Source: Treponema sp. (GTDB taxonomy: Bacteria; Spirochaetota; Spirochaetia; Treponematales; Treponemataceae). Taken from it: a stretch of 42,072 nt of DNA. Made by a program: the position numbers and the translations under genes. The stretch lies in the NCBI GenBank assembly GCA_022510865.1, contig JAFLSQ010000019.1, positions 1 to 42,072 of the forward strand. The letters are read 5' to 3'. Under the pieces are notes generated by a model. That model searched no databases, had not been told where the DNA came from, and was given only the letters and a program-made list of their open reading frames with translations. This document shows, piece by piece, positions 6,854 to 14,832 of the stretch. How positions within the stretch are numbered: position 1 is the first letter of the stretch; the number at the start of each line of letters is the position of its first letter.

Positions 6854-8449
6854 ATGAGATACAAGAACCCTGTTTTGCGCGGAATGTACCCCGACCCGAG
6901 CATGTGCGCCGCGAACGGAAAATATTACATGGTTTGCAGCACGTTCCAGTATTTTCCGGGTGTTCCGGTCTTTGAGAGCGAGGATTTAATCAACTGGAAG
7001 CAGATTGGTCACTGCCTCACGCGGAAAAGCCAGCTTCTGCTGGACAAGAACAACACCGGCGCGGGAATTTACGCCCCGACAATCCGCTTTAACAACGGAC
7101 GCTTCTACATGGTCGTCACGAATGTGAGCAACATCGGGAATTTTTATGTCTGGACGGATGACATTCACGGCGAATGGAGCGAACCTGTGATTGTGGAGCA
7201 GGACGGAATTGACCCGTCGCTTTTTTTTGATGATGACGGCAAAGTTTATTTCATCTCCAACGGGAATGACAAGGATGGGCGCGGCTACATCCAGATGAGC
7301 CAGATTGACATTCAGACCGGCAGGAAAATCACCGAGAATGAGCCTCTGTGGTACGGAACCGGCGGGCGGTACATCGAGGCGCCGCACATGTATAAATTCG
7401 GCGGATATTATTATCTTCTGAACGCGGAGGGCGGCACTGAGTACGGTCACATGGTGAACTACGCGCGGTCTAAAAATATCCGCGGGCCTTACGAGCCTTT
7501 TCCGCAGAATCCCGTGCTCACAAACAGAAATCTTGGTGGCTACCAGCTGCAAGGCGCGGGGCATGGCGATATTCTGGAGGCCGCTGACGGAACATGGTGG
7601 TTCTGCCATCTTGCGTTCCGCCAGATTGACCGATATATGCCGTTCCATCATCTTGGGCGTGAGACTTGCATGGAGCCGGTCACATGGAAAGACGGATGGT
7701 TCTACATCGGCACGGAGAATGACAGGGCGGATGACACTACTTGCGGCGCGGACGTTGCGAGCGGCTACAACACAACCCAGGGCTTCGGGAAGGCTCTGCT
7801 TGAAGTTGATGCTCCCGCCGCTCACCGTTTTGCCGCGCAGAGCCTCTCTTATAAAAAAACGTTCGCCACTTTGAGCACGCGCCTTGACTGGTGTTTCCTG
7901 TGCAATCCAATCCGTGAGAATTATAATCTTTGTGCGGATTTTTTTGACCTGATTTCGCTCCCGAAGTCTGCCGGCGGGCTTTCAATCGACACGCCGGAGG
8001 GCAGTCCGACTTTCATCGGAATAAGGCAGTGCGAGTTTGACGAGCAAATCCGCTGCAATGTCGCCCTGACTGCGGACTGTGAGGCCGGGCAGCCGGAGGC
8101 GGGAATCACAATTTACATGGACTGCAATCATCATTATGACGTTTATGTCACAAAGCGCGAGGGCGGATTTTTTGCGGAATGCCGCGTGACAATCGGCTCT
8201 GCAAGAGAAGTGAAAAAGTCCGTTGCGATTTCCGGCTCGGCGGCGGGCTTTAAAATCGTCTCATCTGCTTATGGCTATGATTTTTTCCTTGTTCTGGCGG
8301 ACGGCCGCGAGGATTTTCTTGCCCACGCGGAATCACGCTATCTTTCAAGCGAGGTCGCGTGCGGATTCACCGGCGTTTTTATCGGGCTGTACGCGCAGGA
8401 CGGCGGGTGCGGAAAATTCAGCGGATTTGAGAGCGTTCACGAAGAGTAA
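6854..8449 (+). CDS. GH43 family glycosidase (beta-xylosidase/arabinofuranosidase-like)
   Basis: A 531-residue enzyme without a signal peptide, so probably cytoplasmic. The N-terminal five-bladed propeller (about 1-300) carries the GH43 triad: the base Asp14 in Y-P-D-P-S, Asp120 in I-D-P-S-L-F-F, and the acid Glu175 in Y-I-E-A-P-H. A C-terminal beta-sandwich (about 330-530) fits the GH43-associated domain that closes the active site in xylosidases. The family removes xylose or arabinose from short xylan fragments. It starts nine bases after the ABC exporter with GAGGAA upstream, so it is in that operon. Its placement with AraC/GntR regulators suggests induction by xylo-oligosaccharides or arabinosides. 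The exact substrate cannot be told from sequence. Confidence 0.9.
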   Translation: MRYKNPVLRGMYPDPSMCAANGKYYMVCSTFQYFPGVPVFESEDLINWKQIGHCLTRKSQLLLDKNNTGAGIYAPTIRFNNGRFYMVVTNVSNIGNFYVWTDDIHGEWSEPVIVEQDGIDPSLFFDDDGKVYFISNGNDKDGRGYIQMSQIDIQTGRKITENEPLWYGTGGRYIEAPHMYKFGGYYYLLNAEGGTEYGHMVNYARSKNIRGPYEPFPQNPVLTNRNLGGYQLQGAGHGDILEAADGTWWFCHLAFRQIDRYMPFHHLGRETCMEPVTWKDGWFYIGTENDRADDTTCGADVASGYNTTQGFGKALLEVDAPAAHRFAAQSLSYKKTFATLSTRLDWCFLCNPIRENYNLCADFFDLISLPKSAGGLSIDTPEGSPTFIGIRQCEFDEQIRCNVALTADCEAGQPEAGITIYMDCNHHYDVYVTKREGGFFAECRVTIGSAREVKKSVAISGSAAGFKIVSSAYGYDFFLVLADGREDFLAHAESRYLSSEVACGFTGVFIGLYAQDGGCGKFSGFESVHEE

Positions 8450-8489
8450 AATGATTTGGAGACCTGAATGATATTGTGCATTGCGACTG

Positions 8490-8542
8490 CTCCGTGCAAA
8501 GTTTGAGGATGCTGCACGGAGGATGATGTCCTCAGACTTTGC
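8490..8542 (+). promoter_or_regulatory. Two competing hairpins (attenuator-like leader)
   Basis: Hairpin A pairs CTCCGTGCA (8490-8498) with TGCACGGAG (8513-8521), nine perfect pairs. Hairpin B pairs 8496-8509 with 8529-8542, 14 pairs with one G-U, followed by GTTTTGATT. They share 8496-8498, and the right arm of A sits in the loop of B, so full pairing of both is excluded. This is the geometry of an attenuator or switch. It lies between the GH43 gene and the damaged transporter gene. Confidence 0.6.
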
Positions 8543-8577
8543 GTTTTGATTACAAAAATTCAAGGAGCAAAGTCAAA

Positions 8578-9099
8578 ATGAAAACAAATCAATTGAAATC
8601 CTATCTGATGCTTTGGAGCACACAGTCGCTGTCCGCGCTTGGCAGCGCAATGACAAGTTACGCGCTGATACTGTGGCTTTATCTTCGTACCGGCTTCGCG
8701 CTCAAAACTGCGCTGCTGACGGTCAGCTCGTATGCGCCTTATGTCCTTGTGAGCATTTTTGCGGGTGCGCTGAGCGAGCGCTGGAACACGTTGCAATTTT
8801 TTACGATTCCCGTGGGATTTCTGACCGGCGGATTTTTTGTGGACAGGATTTTTGAGCCTCTGATGTCAGGCATAAAATCAGACGGGGTGATTGCCATGCT
8901 TTTTGGGAGCGGAAAAGGCTCTGGCGCGGCGATGCTGTTTTTTATCATCGGGGTTTGCGGCGTTCTTGTCTGCGTGATTTTCAACCTGCGGCTTAAAAAA
9001 TCACGTGGCGAGACTGCCCGGAAAATCCTGCTGAAAATCACCTTGAAAAAAATCCCGGGATTTGGTAACATATCCGCATATTTTATCAAAAGGATATAA
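8578..9099 (+). pseudogene. MFS transporter with large internal deletion
   Basis: This frame encodes 173 residues from the ATG at 8578 (AAGGAG ten bases upstream). It starts as a typical MFS permease N-terminus (L-M-L-W-S-T-Q-S-L-S, then S-I-F-A-G-A-L-S-E-R-W-N). It then jumps directly to what looks like the last two helices (T-I-P-V-G-F-L-T-G-G-F-F-V-D-R, then F-F-I-I-G-V-C-G-V-L-V-C-V-I-F). The family is about 400-430 residues, so some 250 central residues are missing without a frameshift. The C-terminal tail runs into the rplY promoter. It cannot make a full 12-helix transporter. A decayed gene is most likely; an expressed four-helix remnant is possible. Confidence 0.75.
9043..9071 (+). 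promoter_or_regulatory. Promoter of rplY
   Basis: TTGAAA (9043-9048), a 17-bp spacer and TAACAT (9066-9071). It lies inside the 3' end of the damaged transporter frame, about 43 bases before the rplY start. Confidence 0.65.
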
Positions 9100-9113
9100 G
9101 GAGCTTTTAGGAA

Positions 9114-9665
9114 ATGAGTAAGCAGACACTTGACGCAAAAGTGCGCACGGCAACTGGTAAGACCGCTGCTAAAAATCTTCGCAAAGTAGGACGTATCCCC
9201 GCCGTTGTATACAATTCAAAAGGTGAGGCTACTTCCATTGATGTTGGCGAGGTTGAGTTCAACAAAATTTGGAGGACAATCACACCGACTACTTCCATCA
9301 CGCTGAACGTGGACGGAAAAGAGCATCTTGTAATCATCAAAGATGTTGAGTACAACATCCGAAATGATAAAGTGCTTCATGCTGATTTTTTTGCCCCTGA
9401 CGCGGACAAAAAACTTGTGATGAAAATCAAAGTGCATTACACTGGAACACCGGCCGGCGTTCTTAAAGGCGGTTTCAAGAAAGAGCGCAACAACGAGATT
9501 CGCATTAAGGCAGCAATCGGTGATTTGCCCGAGACAATCGTCGCGGATATCTCAAAGATTAACGTGAGCGAGGCTCTTCGCGTGAAGGATTTGGAAATCT
9601 CCAAGAATGTTGAGGTTCTCACAGACGGCGAGCTTCCGCTTGTGACTGTCTCACCGGCACGCTAG
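9114..9665 (+). CDS. rplY: 50S ribosomal protein L25, long Ctc type
   Basis: A 183-residue protein with the L25 5S-rRNA-binding domain in the first 90 residues (T-G-K-T-A-A-K-N-L-R-K-V-G-R-I-P-A-V-V-Y, then L-H-A-D-F-F) followed by the all-beta TL5/Ctc C-terminal domain. It binds 5S rRNA in the large subunit; the long form is called general stress protein Ctc in some bacteria. The start ATG is at 9114 with an AGGA-type site upstream. It has its own promoter and a terminator, so it looks monocistronic. Confidence 0.93.
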   Translation: MSKQTLDAKVRTATGKTAAKNLRKVGRIPAVVYNSKGEATSIDVGEVEFNKIWRTITPTTSITLNVDGKEHLVIIKDVEYNIRNDKVLHADFFAPDADKKLVMKIKVHYTGTPAGVLKGGFKKERNNEIRIKAAIGDLPETIVADISKINVSEALRVKDLEISKNVEVLTDGELPLVTVSPAR

Positions 9666-9684
9666 AACCGGTTCTCTTCTTTGC

Positions 9685-9714
9685 AAAGGCTGTCTTTTGG
9701 GGCGGCCTTTTTTT
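9685..9714 (+). terminator. Intrinsic terminator of rplY
   Basis: A ten-pair stem (9685-9694 with 9701-9710, two G-U pairs) around TTTTGG, running into seven T. It lies 19 bases after the rplY stop codon. Confidence 0.88.
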
Positions 9715-9728
9715 ATGGACTTCTGGCC

Positions 9729-11108
9729 ATGACCCCGTCTGATTTTGAGAGAAAAGTTCTTGAAGGATTGAATGACTGCGGCGTTTCTGCGCATCGCACG
9801 GATTGCCTTGGCGTTGCTGTCTCTGGTGGCGCGGATTCTGTCGCGCTGCTTTACTCACTTGCAGAAATTTCGCGTGATGTCGGATTCGCGCTCAAAGTCA
9901 TCACCGTGAATCATTTTATGCGCCTCGATGACGAGTCCTGCGCGGACGCGGAGTTTGTGCGCCAGTGCTGCGAATCTTTAAAATCCCAAGGTGTTAATCT
10001 TGAATGCGAGGTCACGGAGCTTGGGCGCGGCGCGGTTGCGGCTCTTGCAGGGCAGCGGCACGGCGGCGCGGAGGATGCGGCGCGTTTTTTGCGCTATCAG
10101 GCGTTCGAGGCGTTCATAAAAAAGCATTCGCTTGCATTTCTGTGCCTGGCGCATAATAAAAACGACCAGGCCGAGACAATCCTCATGCGCTTTTTGCAGG
10201 GCGGCGGCGCGGATTCTCTTGCCGGGATTGCAAGGCGGCGCGGATTTTTTGTGCGCCCCCTTCTTGGCATTGACCGCAGCGACATTGAGGCGTATCTCCG
10301 CGCAAAAAATATCGCGTGGCGCACGGACTCCACGAATAATGACACCGCGTACCTGCGCAACCGCATCCGTCACAAGCTTGTTCCGTTTTTAAGCGCGAAT
10401 TTTCCCGGATGGCAGGGCGCTGTGCTTTCTGGCGCGGAAAAATCGCAGATGGATGCGCAGCTTATTTCTGATGCCGTGGAGAGCGCGGCGCGGATTATCA
10501 CGCAGGATTCTGATTCTCACGGCAACGTCCGCGTGTCCGTGCCTTTTGGCGATTTCCTTGCTTTTCCTGACGGCATAAAAATCCGGCTGCTTTTGCGGAT
10601 GTGCAATCTTCTTGGGTTTGACGGCCGCATCCCCCATCAGTTTTTAAAGGATGTCCTTGCTGGTCTTGCGGCGCGGCAAAAAAATCAGACTGCGGTTTTT
10701 GGGCCGAAGCGTTTTGCGAATCTTGAAATTTATCTGAAAAAAGAGCGTGTTTTTGCAAAAAAAAGCGAGAAAATCCATACGGATTTAGTTTTTTTTGATA
10801 TAATAAGGAAAAAAGGGATTTATGATTTTCCTTTTGGTACGCTGACTGTGGACGGGCGGCTTGTTTTTAACGCCCACAGCACGGATTTTCAGATTGAATT
10901 TCCTTTCTGCGTCCGAAACTTCTGTGCCGGCGATGAGGTTCTGTGCGCGGACGGAAAATTCAAGAACGTCTCCGATGTTTTTGCGGACTGGAAAGTGAGC
11001 GAGGATGACAAGCCTCTGATTCCGCTTGTGGTGAGCCTAAGAAATGGTGGAGAAATACGGGGGATTTTCGCGGAATTCCTTGGATATAAGGACTGGATTG
11101 TAAAATAA
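9729..11108 (+). CDS. tilS: tRNA(Ile)-lysidine synthase
   Basis: A 459-residue enzyme that attaches lysine to C34 of the CAU-anticodon isoleucine tRNA so that it reads AUA. The ATP pyrophosphatase loop S-G-G-A-D-S is at residues 32-37. Further family motifs are L-A-H-N-K-N-D-Q-A-E-T, R-P-L-L-G-I-D-R, T-D-S-T-N-N-D and R-N-R-I-R-H-K-L. The C-terminal third is the variable tRNA-binding part. The start is the ATG at 9729, just after the rplY terminator; no clear ribosome site is visible. It begins a tightly packed plus-strand series with the next three genes. Confidence 0.93.
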   Translation: MTPSDFERKVLEGLNDCGVSAHRTDCLGVAVSGGADSVALLYSLAEISRDVGFALKVITVNHFMRLDDESCADAEFVRQCCESLKSQGVNLECEVTELGRGAVAALAGQRHGGAEDAARFLRYQAFEAFIKKHSLAFLCLAHNKNDQAETILMRFLQGGGADSLAGIARRRGFFVRPLLGIDRSDIEAYLRAKNIAWRTDSTNNDTAYLRNRIRHKLVPFLSANFPGWQGAVLSGAEKSQMDAQLISDAVESAARIITQDSDSHGNVRVSVPFGDFLAFPDGIKIRLLLRMCNLLGFDGRIPHQFLKDVLAGLAARQKNQTAVFGPKRFANLEIYLKKERVFAKKSEKIHTDLVFFDIIRKKGIYDFPFGTLTVDGRLVFNAHSTDFQIEFPFCVRNFCAGDEVLCADGKFKNVSDVFADWKVSEDDKPLIPLVVSLRNGGEIRGIFAEFLGYKDWIVK

Positions 11109-11109
11109 T

Positions 11110-13203
11110 ATGAGAAGAAGATTTTTTGTTTTCCTTTCGATTTTTCTTGCCGCGCACTCTCTTGCATTCGCGCAGTCAGCGGCGGCGGCAAACAGGCGCA
11201 CTGCGCTGCGTTATCTTTCTCTTGCGGAGAATGCGCTTGCAGGCGGCGACTGGACGGGCGCATCCGCAAACGCATCGCTCGGGCTTTCCTACGATGATTC
11301 CGTCTCAGATTTGATTTATGTGAAGGCCGCCGCGGACATCAACCTTGGAAGCACAAGACGGCACGCCCTCGATTTGATTCGCGGGGCTTTTGATAAAGAC
11401 AACTGGGCCGGGTATTCCAGAAATGCCGCGAGAATCCTTTATGCCGATTTGCTCTGCGACACCGGCGAGCACGAGGCATCCATGGCAATGCTGGACACTC
11501 CGTCGTTCATTCTCTCCGCGGATGCGGAATTCATCCGGATAAAAAATTATTACAGGATTGGCACTCCGGAATCGGTGCGGAGCGCGCGGGAAAAGCTCAG
11601 GTCTGCCGGCAGGATTTATCCTGCGGACCCGCGTTTTCCGGCAATTTTCTTTATGTTCGAGTACGCTTTTATGTCTGACGCGCACAGAGCCGGGCTTCAT
11701 TATGATTTGGACAACACAGCCAGAGCGATTGCCCGCGCATATATCGCAAGGCTGCCCGATTATTCTGATTTGGACAGCGAGGTTGAGATTCTCGCATCTT
11801 TTTTCGCTGAGGGCGAGGAGAAAATCAGGCTTCTCCGCGCGATTGACGCGAAAAATCCTGCGGCGCATCCTCTTCTGGCAATCGCGGGGCTTCGCAGCGG
11901 AATCTACACGGACAGCCATGCTTACGACCTGTTTTTCCGCGCGGCGGGCACAGATTTCTCGCTCGCGCTCCTGCATGATTTTGCTTTGAGCCTCAATTCG
12001 CCGGAAGTCAAGCTGCGCCTTGCCGAATTTCTGACCGATTTTTCCGGCACTCTTGTGAGCGATTTGGACTTGGACTTGCAGAACGAGCGTGAGGTCAGAT
12101 ACGAGCACGGCCGTCCGTCCGCCGTCATTTTTGACCTTGATTGCGATGGCGCGGCAGAAATGCTTGCGGACTGCGATTTTGGCGCTCCGGTCTACCTTGA
12201 GCATCCCGCCGCGGCAACCTCGTTTTTTTACAGCGCGTACCCGGAAGTCCAGAAAGTGCATTTTGCGGATGAGGGCAGGTCGTTCTCTTTTTTGCACGAG
12301 GATTTTGATTATGCTCCCCTTGATTTTCCCGCCGACCCGATTTTAACGCTTCTCGGCATCGATTTTTTTGTTCCGCAGATTCGCGGTGATGTTCCTGTGC
12401 CCGCTGCCACGGAGCTTGCGGCAATCGCGGCCGCCGTGGAGCTTCCCGTCCGTGAGCGTGACGGCGCGCGCGCGGTCTATTCGTCAGACAAAGGAAAACT
12501 TTATTTTGCGAATTTTTATGACGGCGAGCGGCTTTATGCCTATGCTGATTTTTCCTCCGGCCTCCCGTTCGTCCGCCTTGTCGATACCGATAATGACGGA
12601 TTTTTTGAGACAGCCGAGGAGTATGCCGCCCTTATTCCGGGTATGGAAAATCAGGCTGATGATATTGCGCGTATTTTCGGAAAATCGGCTCTGCCATCAA
12701 ACTTTTATCTCAAAAAGCTCCAGATTGACCGCAACGCCAACACAATTTATGAGTATTCTGAGGAATATTACGAGTATGGCGGAAAAATTTGCGTCTGGCA
12801 CAATGATGAGGACGGCGCGTGGGAATTCGCCTACATCAAGTCTCCGCATACGGATGGCTCGGCTCTTGTCGAATCCTACATTTTTAATATCGGGGATTCC
12901 CCGGCGGTCATCCTGGAGTTCAAGGACGGAAATCCCGTTAAAATCACGATTTCAGGCAGGAATGAGACGATTTATGCCGGCTCGTCTGATGATTTTTACT
13001 GGGTCGCACAGGAAGGCTCGCCTGAGCTGGAGAGCGCGGCCTTGCAGAAAGCATCCCGTCTTGACGCGCAGGGCGCGGTTGCAGTCGCCGAGCATGAGGG
13101 CAATCGCTTTTTTCTGATTAAAGTTTCCGGGACGGTTTTTGCACGGATTCTCCCCGATTCTGAATATGAGCATGACGATGAGAGTGAGGAAAATCAGTTA
13201 TGA
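11110..13203 (+). CDS. Exported TPR-like protein of unknown function
   Basis: A 697-residue protein with an N-terminal signal peptide (R-R-R-F-F-V-F-L-S-I-F-L-A-A-H then A-F-A-Q), likely cleaved near residue 22. Residues about 28-270 are helical repeats resembling TPRs (A-L-R-Y-L-S-L-A-E-N-A-L-A-G-G-D-W-T-G-A). The rest is beta-rich with repeated short acidic motifs (D-L-D-C-D-G-A-A-E, D-T-D-N-D-G-F-F-E) that look like calcium- or FG-GAP-type loops. It follows tilS by one base and overlaps the protease gene by four bases (ATGA). I do not recognise a named family. A periplasmic role together with the protease is inferred from the coupling only. Confidence 0.75.
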   Translation: MRRRFFVFLSIFLAAHSLAFAQSAAAANRRTALRYLSLAENALAGGDWTGASANASLGLSYDDSVSDLIYVKAAADINLGSTRRHALDLIRGAFDKDNWAGYSRNAARILYADLLCDTGEHEASMAMLDTPSFILSADAEFIRIKNYYRIGTPESVRSAREKLRSAGRIYPADPRFPAIFFMFEYAFMSDAHRAGLHYDLDNTARAIARAYIARLPDYSDLDSEVEILASFFAEGEEKIRLLRAIDAKNPAAHPLLAIAGLRSGIYTDSHAYDLFFRAAGTDFSLALLHDFALSLNSPEVKLRLAEFLTDFSGTLVSDLDLDLQNEREVRYEHGRPSAVIFDLDCDGAAEMLADCDFGAPVYLEHPAAATSFFYSAYPEVQKVHFADEGRSFSFLHEDFDYAPLDFPADPILTLLGIDFFVPQIRGDVPVPAATELAAIAAAVELPVRERDGARAVYSSDKGKLYFANFYDGERLYAYADFSSGLPFVRLVDTDNDGFFETAEEYAALIPGMENQADDIARIFGKSALPSNFYLKKLQIDRNANTIYEYSEEYYEYGGKICVWHNDEDGAWEFAYIKSPHTDGSALVESYIFNIGDSPAVILEFKDGNPVKITISGRNETIYAGSSDDFYWVAQEGSPELESAALQKASRLDAQGAVAVAEHEGNRFFLIKVSGTVFARILPDSEYEHDDESEENQL

Positions 13204-14825
13204 GATTGCCCGGAAGCACTTTTTTCCCGCTGATATTCACGCTCTGCCTTTTCTGCTCATCCTGCACGACGCTGCGCCAGCCTAAAAGCGTGGAGAAGCC
13301 GCTTGACTACACAAACGAGGAACTTGTAAAAAACGAGATAAAGCGCATCCGTCAGATGGGGGAGAGCGAGCCGGTGCGCGCGCTGTGGCGCGCGCTTCTT
13401 CTTGGGCAGGACGACATAATTCAGGAGTGCGCCCTCAGAATCGACCAGCAGATTGGTGTCGCACTGGAGCAGAAAGATTATTTCACCGCGATAAAGTATT
13501 TCCGCTCCCTTGCTTCCGCGCATCTGAAATCCTCATCTTATACGGAAGCGGAAATCAGGAATTTGTATGCAAAGGATATTCCGGCACTTTCCGGGACGCT
13601 GGAAAAATCAAAGAATCCGAAGTCCATAAATGACTGCATGGACGCTACCGTGACAATCTGGGTGGACCGGGGAATCAGGGTGCAGAACGGCGCGGGCTAT
13701 GCGGATATAATCATCGGGTCGGGATTTTTTATTGATGAGCGCGGCTATCTTGTGACGAACCACCACGTCATAGACTCGATGGTGAATCCCAAATACGAGG
13801 GATATTCGCGGCTTTATATCAAACTTCTGGATGACCCGGACACAAAAATCCCCGCAAAAGTAATCGGCTATGACGAGGCGCTTGATCTTGCGCTTCTGAA
13901 GGCTGAGATTACCCCAAAATTTGTGATGCGCCTTGGGAGCAGCCGGGATTTGCAGATTGGCGACAAGGTCTCTGCAATCGGAACGCCTCTGGGACTTGAG
14001 GGAACGCTCACTTCCGGGATAATTTCTTCCACGGACAGAAAACTTCTGCCGCTCGGCAGTGTGATTCAGATTGACGCGGCGGTGAATTCGGGGAATTCCG
14101 GCGGTCCTCTCATAGACAGCTCGCTGAATGTTCAGGCGGTGGTTTTTGCGGGAATGCTCAGATTTCAGGGCTTGAATTTTGCGATTCCTGTCGAATATCT
14201 TAAGCAGGAGCTTCCGCTGCTTTATGCGCAGGGCGAGGTAATCCATCCGTGGATTGCGGCTTACGGGCGCACAAAACGGAACGGCCGCACAAAATCCGGG
14301 CTTGAGATTCAGTATGTCATGCCGGGCGGCTCGGCATTTATCTCTGGTTTCAGGGAAGGCGATGTAATCGTCTCGGTCTCGGGCACATCAATCAGCAGTC
14401 TGGAGGATTTCCAGCTTTTCATGCTTGCTCAGGAGCCTGAGACCCTGCTTTCGTGCCGCTGCGTGGATTCTTCTGGAAATGTGAGCGAGCGTTTTCTTTA
14501 TCTGGAGCCTAGGCCAAAGGAGCCGGTCACAGAAATCTACAGGCATGATTTTTTCACCGGCTCTTTCATCCCGTTTTTTGGCATGAAAATGGTTCCGTCA
14601 TCGACAATGAACAAGAATTCATTTACAATAGACGAGGTTCTTTCCGGGACTGTTGCGGATGAGATGAATTTTTCTAAGAATGACCAGCTTACGGTGCGCG
14701 ACATCTATTTTGATGAGGAGAACGGCTACCTGTTTGTCTCGGTTTATACAAAGCGCAGGAAAAAGGGGTTTCTGGACATCACGATGATTCTGAGCACTCC
14801 TTTGGACAGCGCGAATTATTTTTGA
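13200..14825 (+). CDS. Lipoprotein trypsin-like/PDZ serine protease (HtrA-like)
   Basis: A 541-residue protein. A signal peptide ends at a lipobox with Cys22 (L-F-C-S-S-C), so it is probably a lipoprotein. A helical spacer of about 130 residues follows. The trypsin-like domain has His near 187 in T-N-H-H-V-I-D, Asp near 229 in E-A-L-D-L-A-L-L and Ser near 300 in N-S-G-N-S-G-G-P. A PDZ domain follows (about 360-430), then a domain I cannot assign. The architecture is that of envelope quality-control proteases of the HtrA/Deg type, but the long N-terminal region is unusual. It overlaps the TPR-like gene by four bases and lepA follows after seven bases. Confidence 0.88.
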   Translation: MRLPGSTFFPLIFTLCLFCSSCTTLRQPKSVEKPLDYTNEELVKNEIKRIRQMGESEPVRALWRALLLGQDDIIQECALRIDQQIGVALEQKDYFTAIKYFRSLASAHLKSSSYTEAEIRNLYAKDIPALSGTLEKSKNPKSINDCMDATVTIWVDRGIRVQNGAGYADIIIGSGFFIDERGYLVTNHHVIDSMVNPKYEGYSRLYIKLLDDPDTKIPAKVIGYDEALDLALLKAEITPKFVMRLGSSRDLQIGDKVSAIGTPLGLEGTLTSGIISSTDRKLLPLGSVIQIDAAVNSGNSGGPLIDSSLNVQAVVFAGMLRFQGLNFAIPVEYLKQELPLLYAQGEVIHPWIAAYGRTKRNGRTKSGLEIQYVMPGGSAFISGFREGDVIVSVSGTSISSLEDFQLFMLAQEPETLLSCRCVDSSGNVSERFLYLEPRPKEPVTEIYRHDFFTGSFIPFFGMKMVPSSTMNKNSFTIDEVLSGTVADEMNFSKNDQLTVRDIYFDEENGYLFVSVYTKRRKKGFLDITMILSTPLDSANYF

Positions 14826-14832
14826 GGAAACT

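Noticed and set aside
8490..8542. True H-type pseudoknot from both stems
   Set aside because: With no linker between the two left arms, crossing a 14-pair stem is not feasible; competing hairpins fit better.
11305..12297. 330-codon minus-strand frame
   Set aside because: Shadow of the TPR-like gene in GC-rich codons; no ribosome site or recognisable motif.
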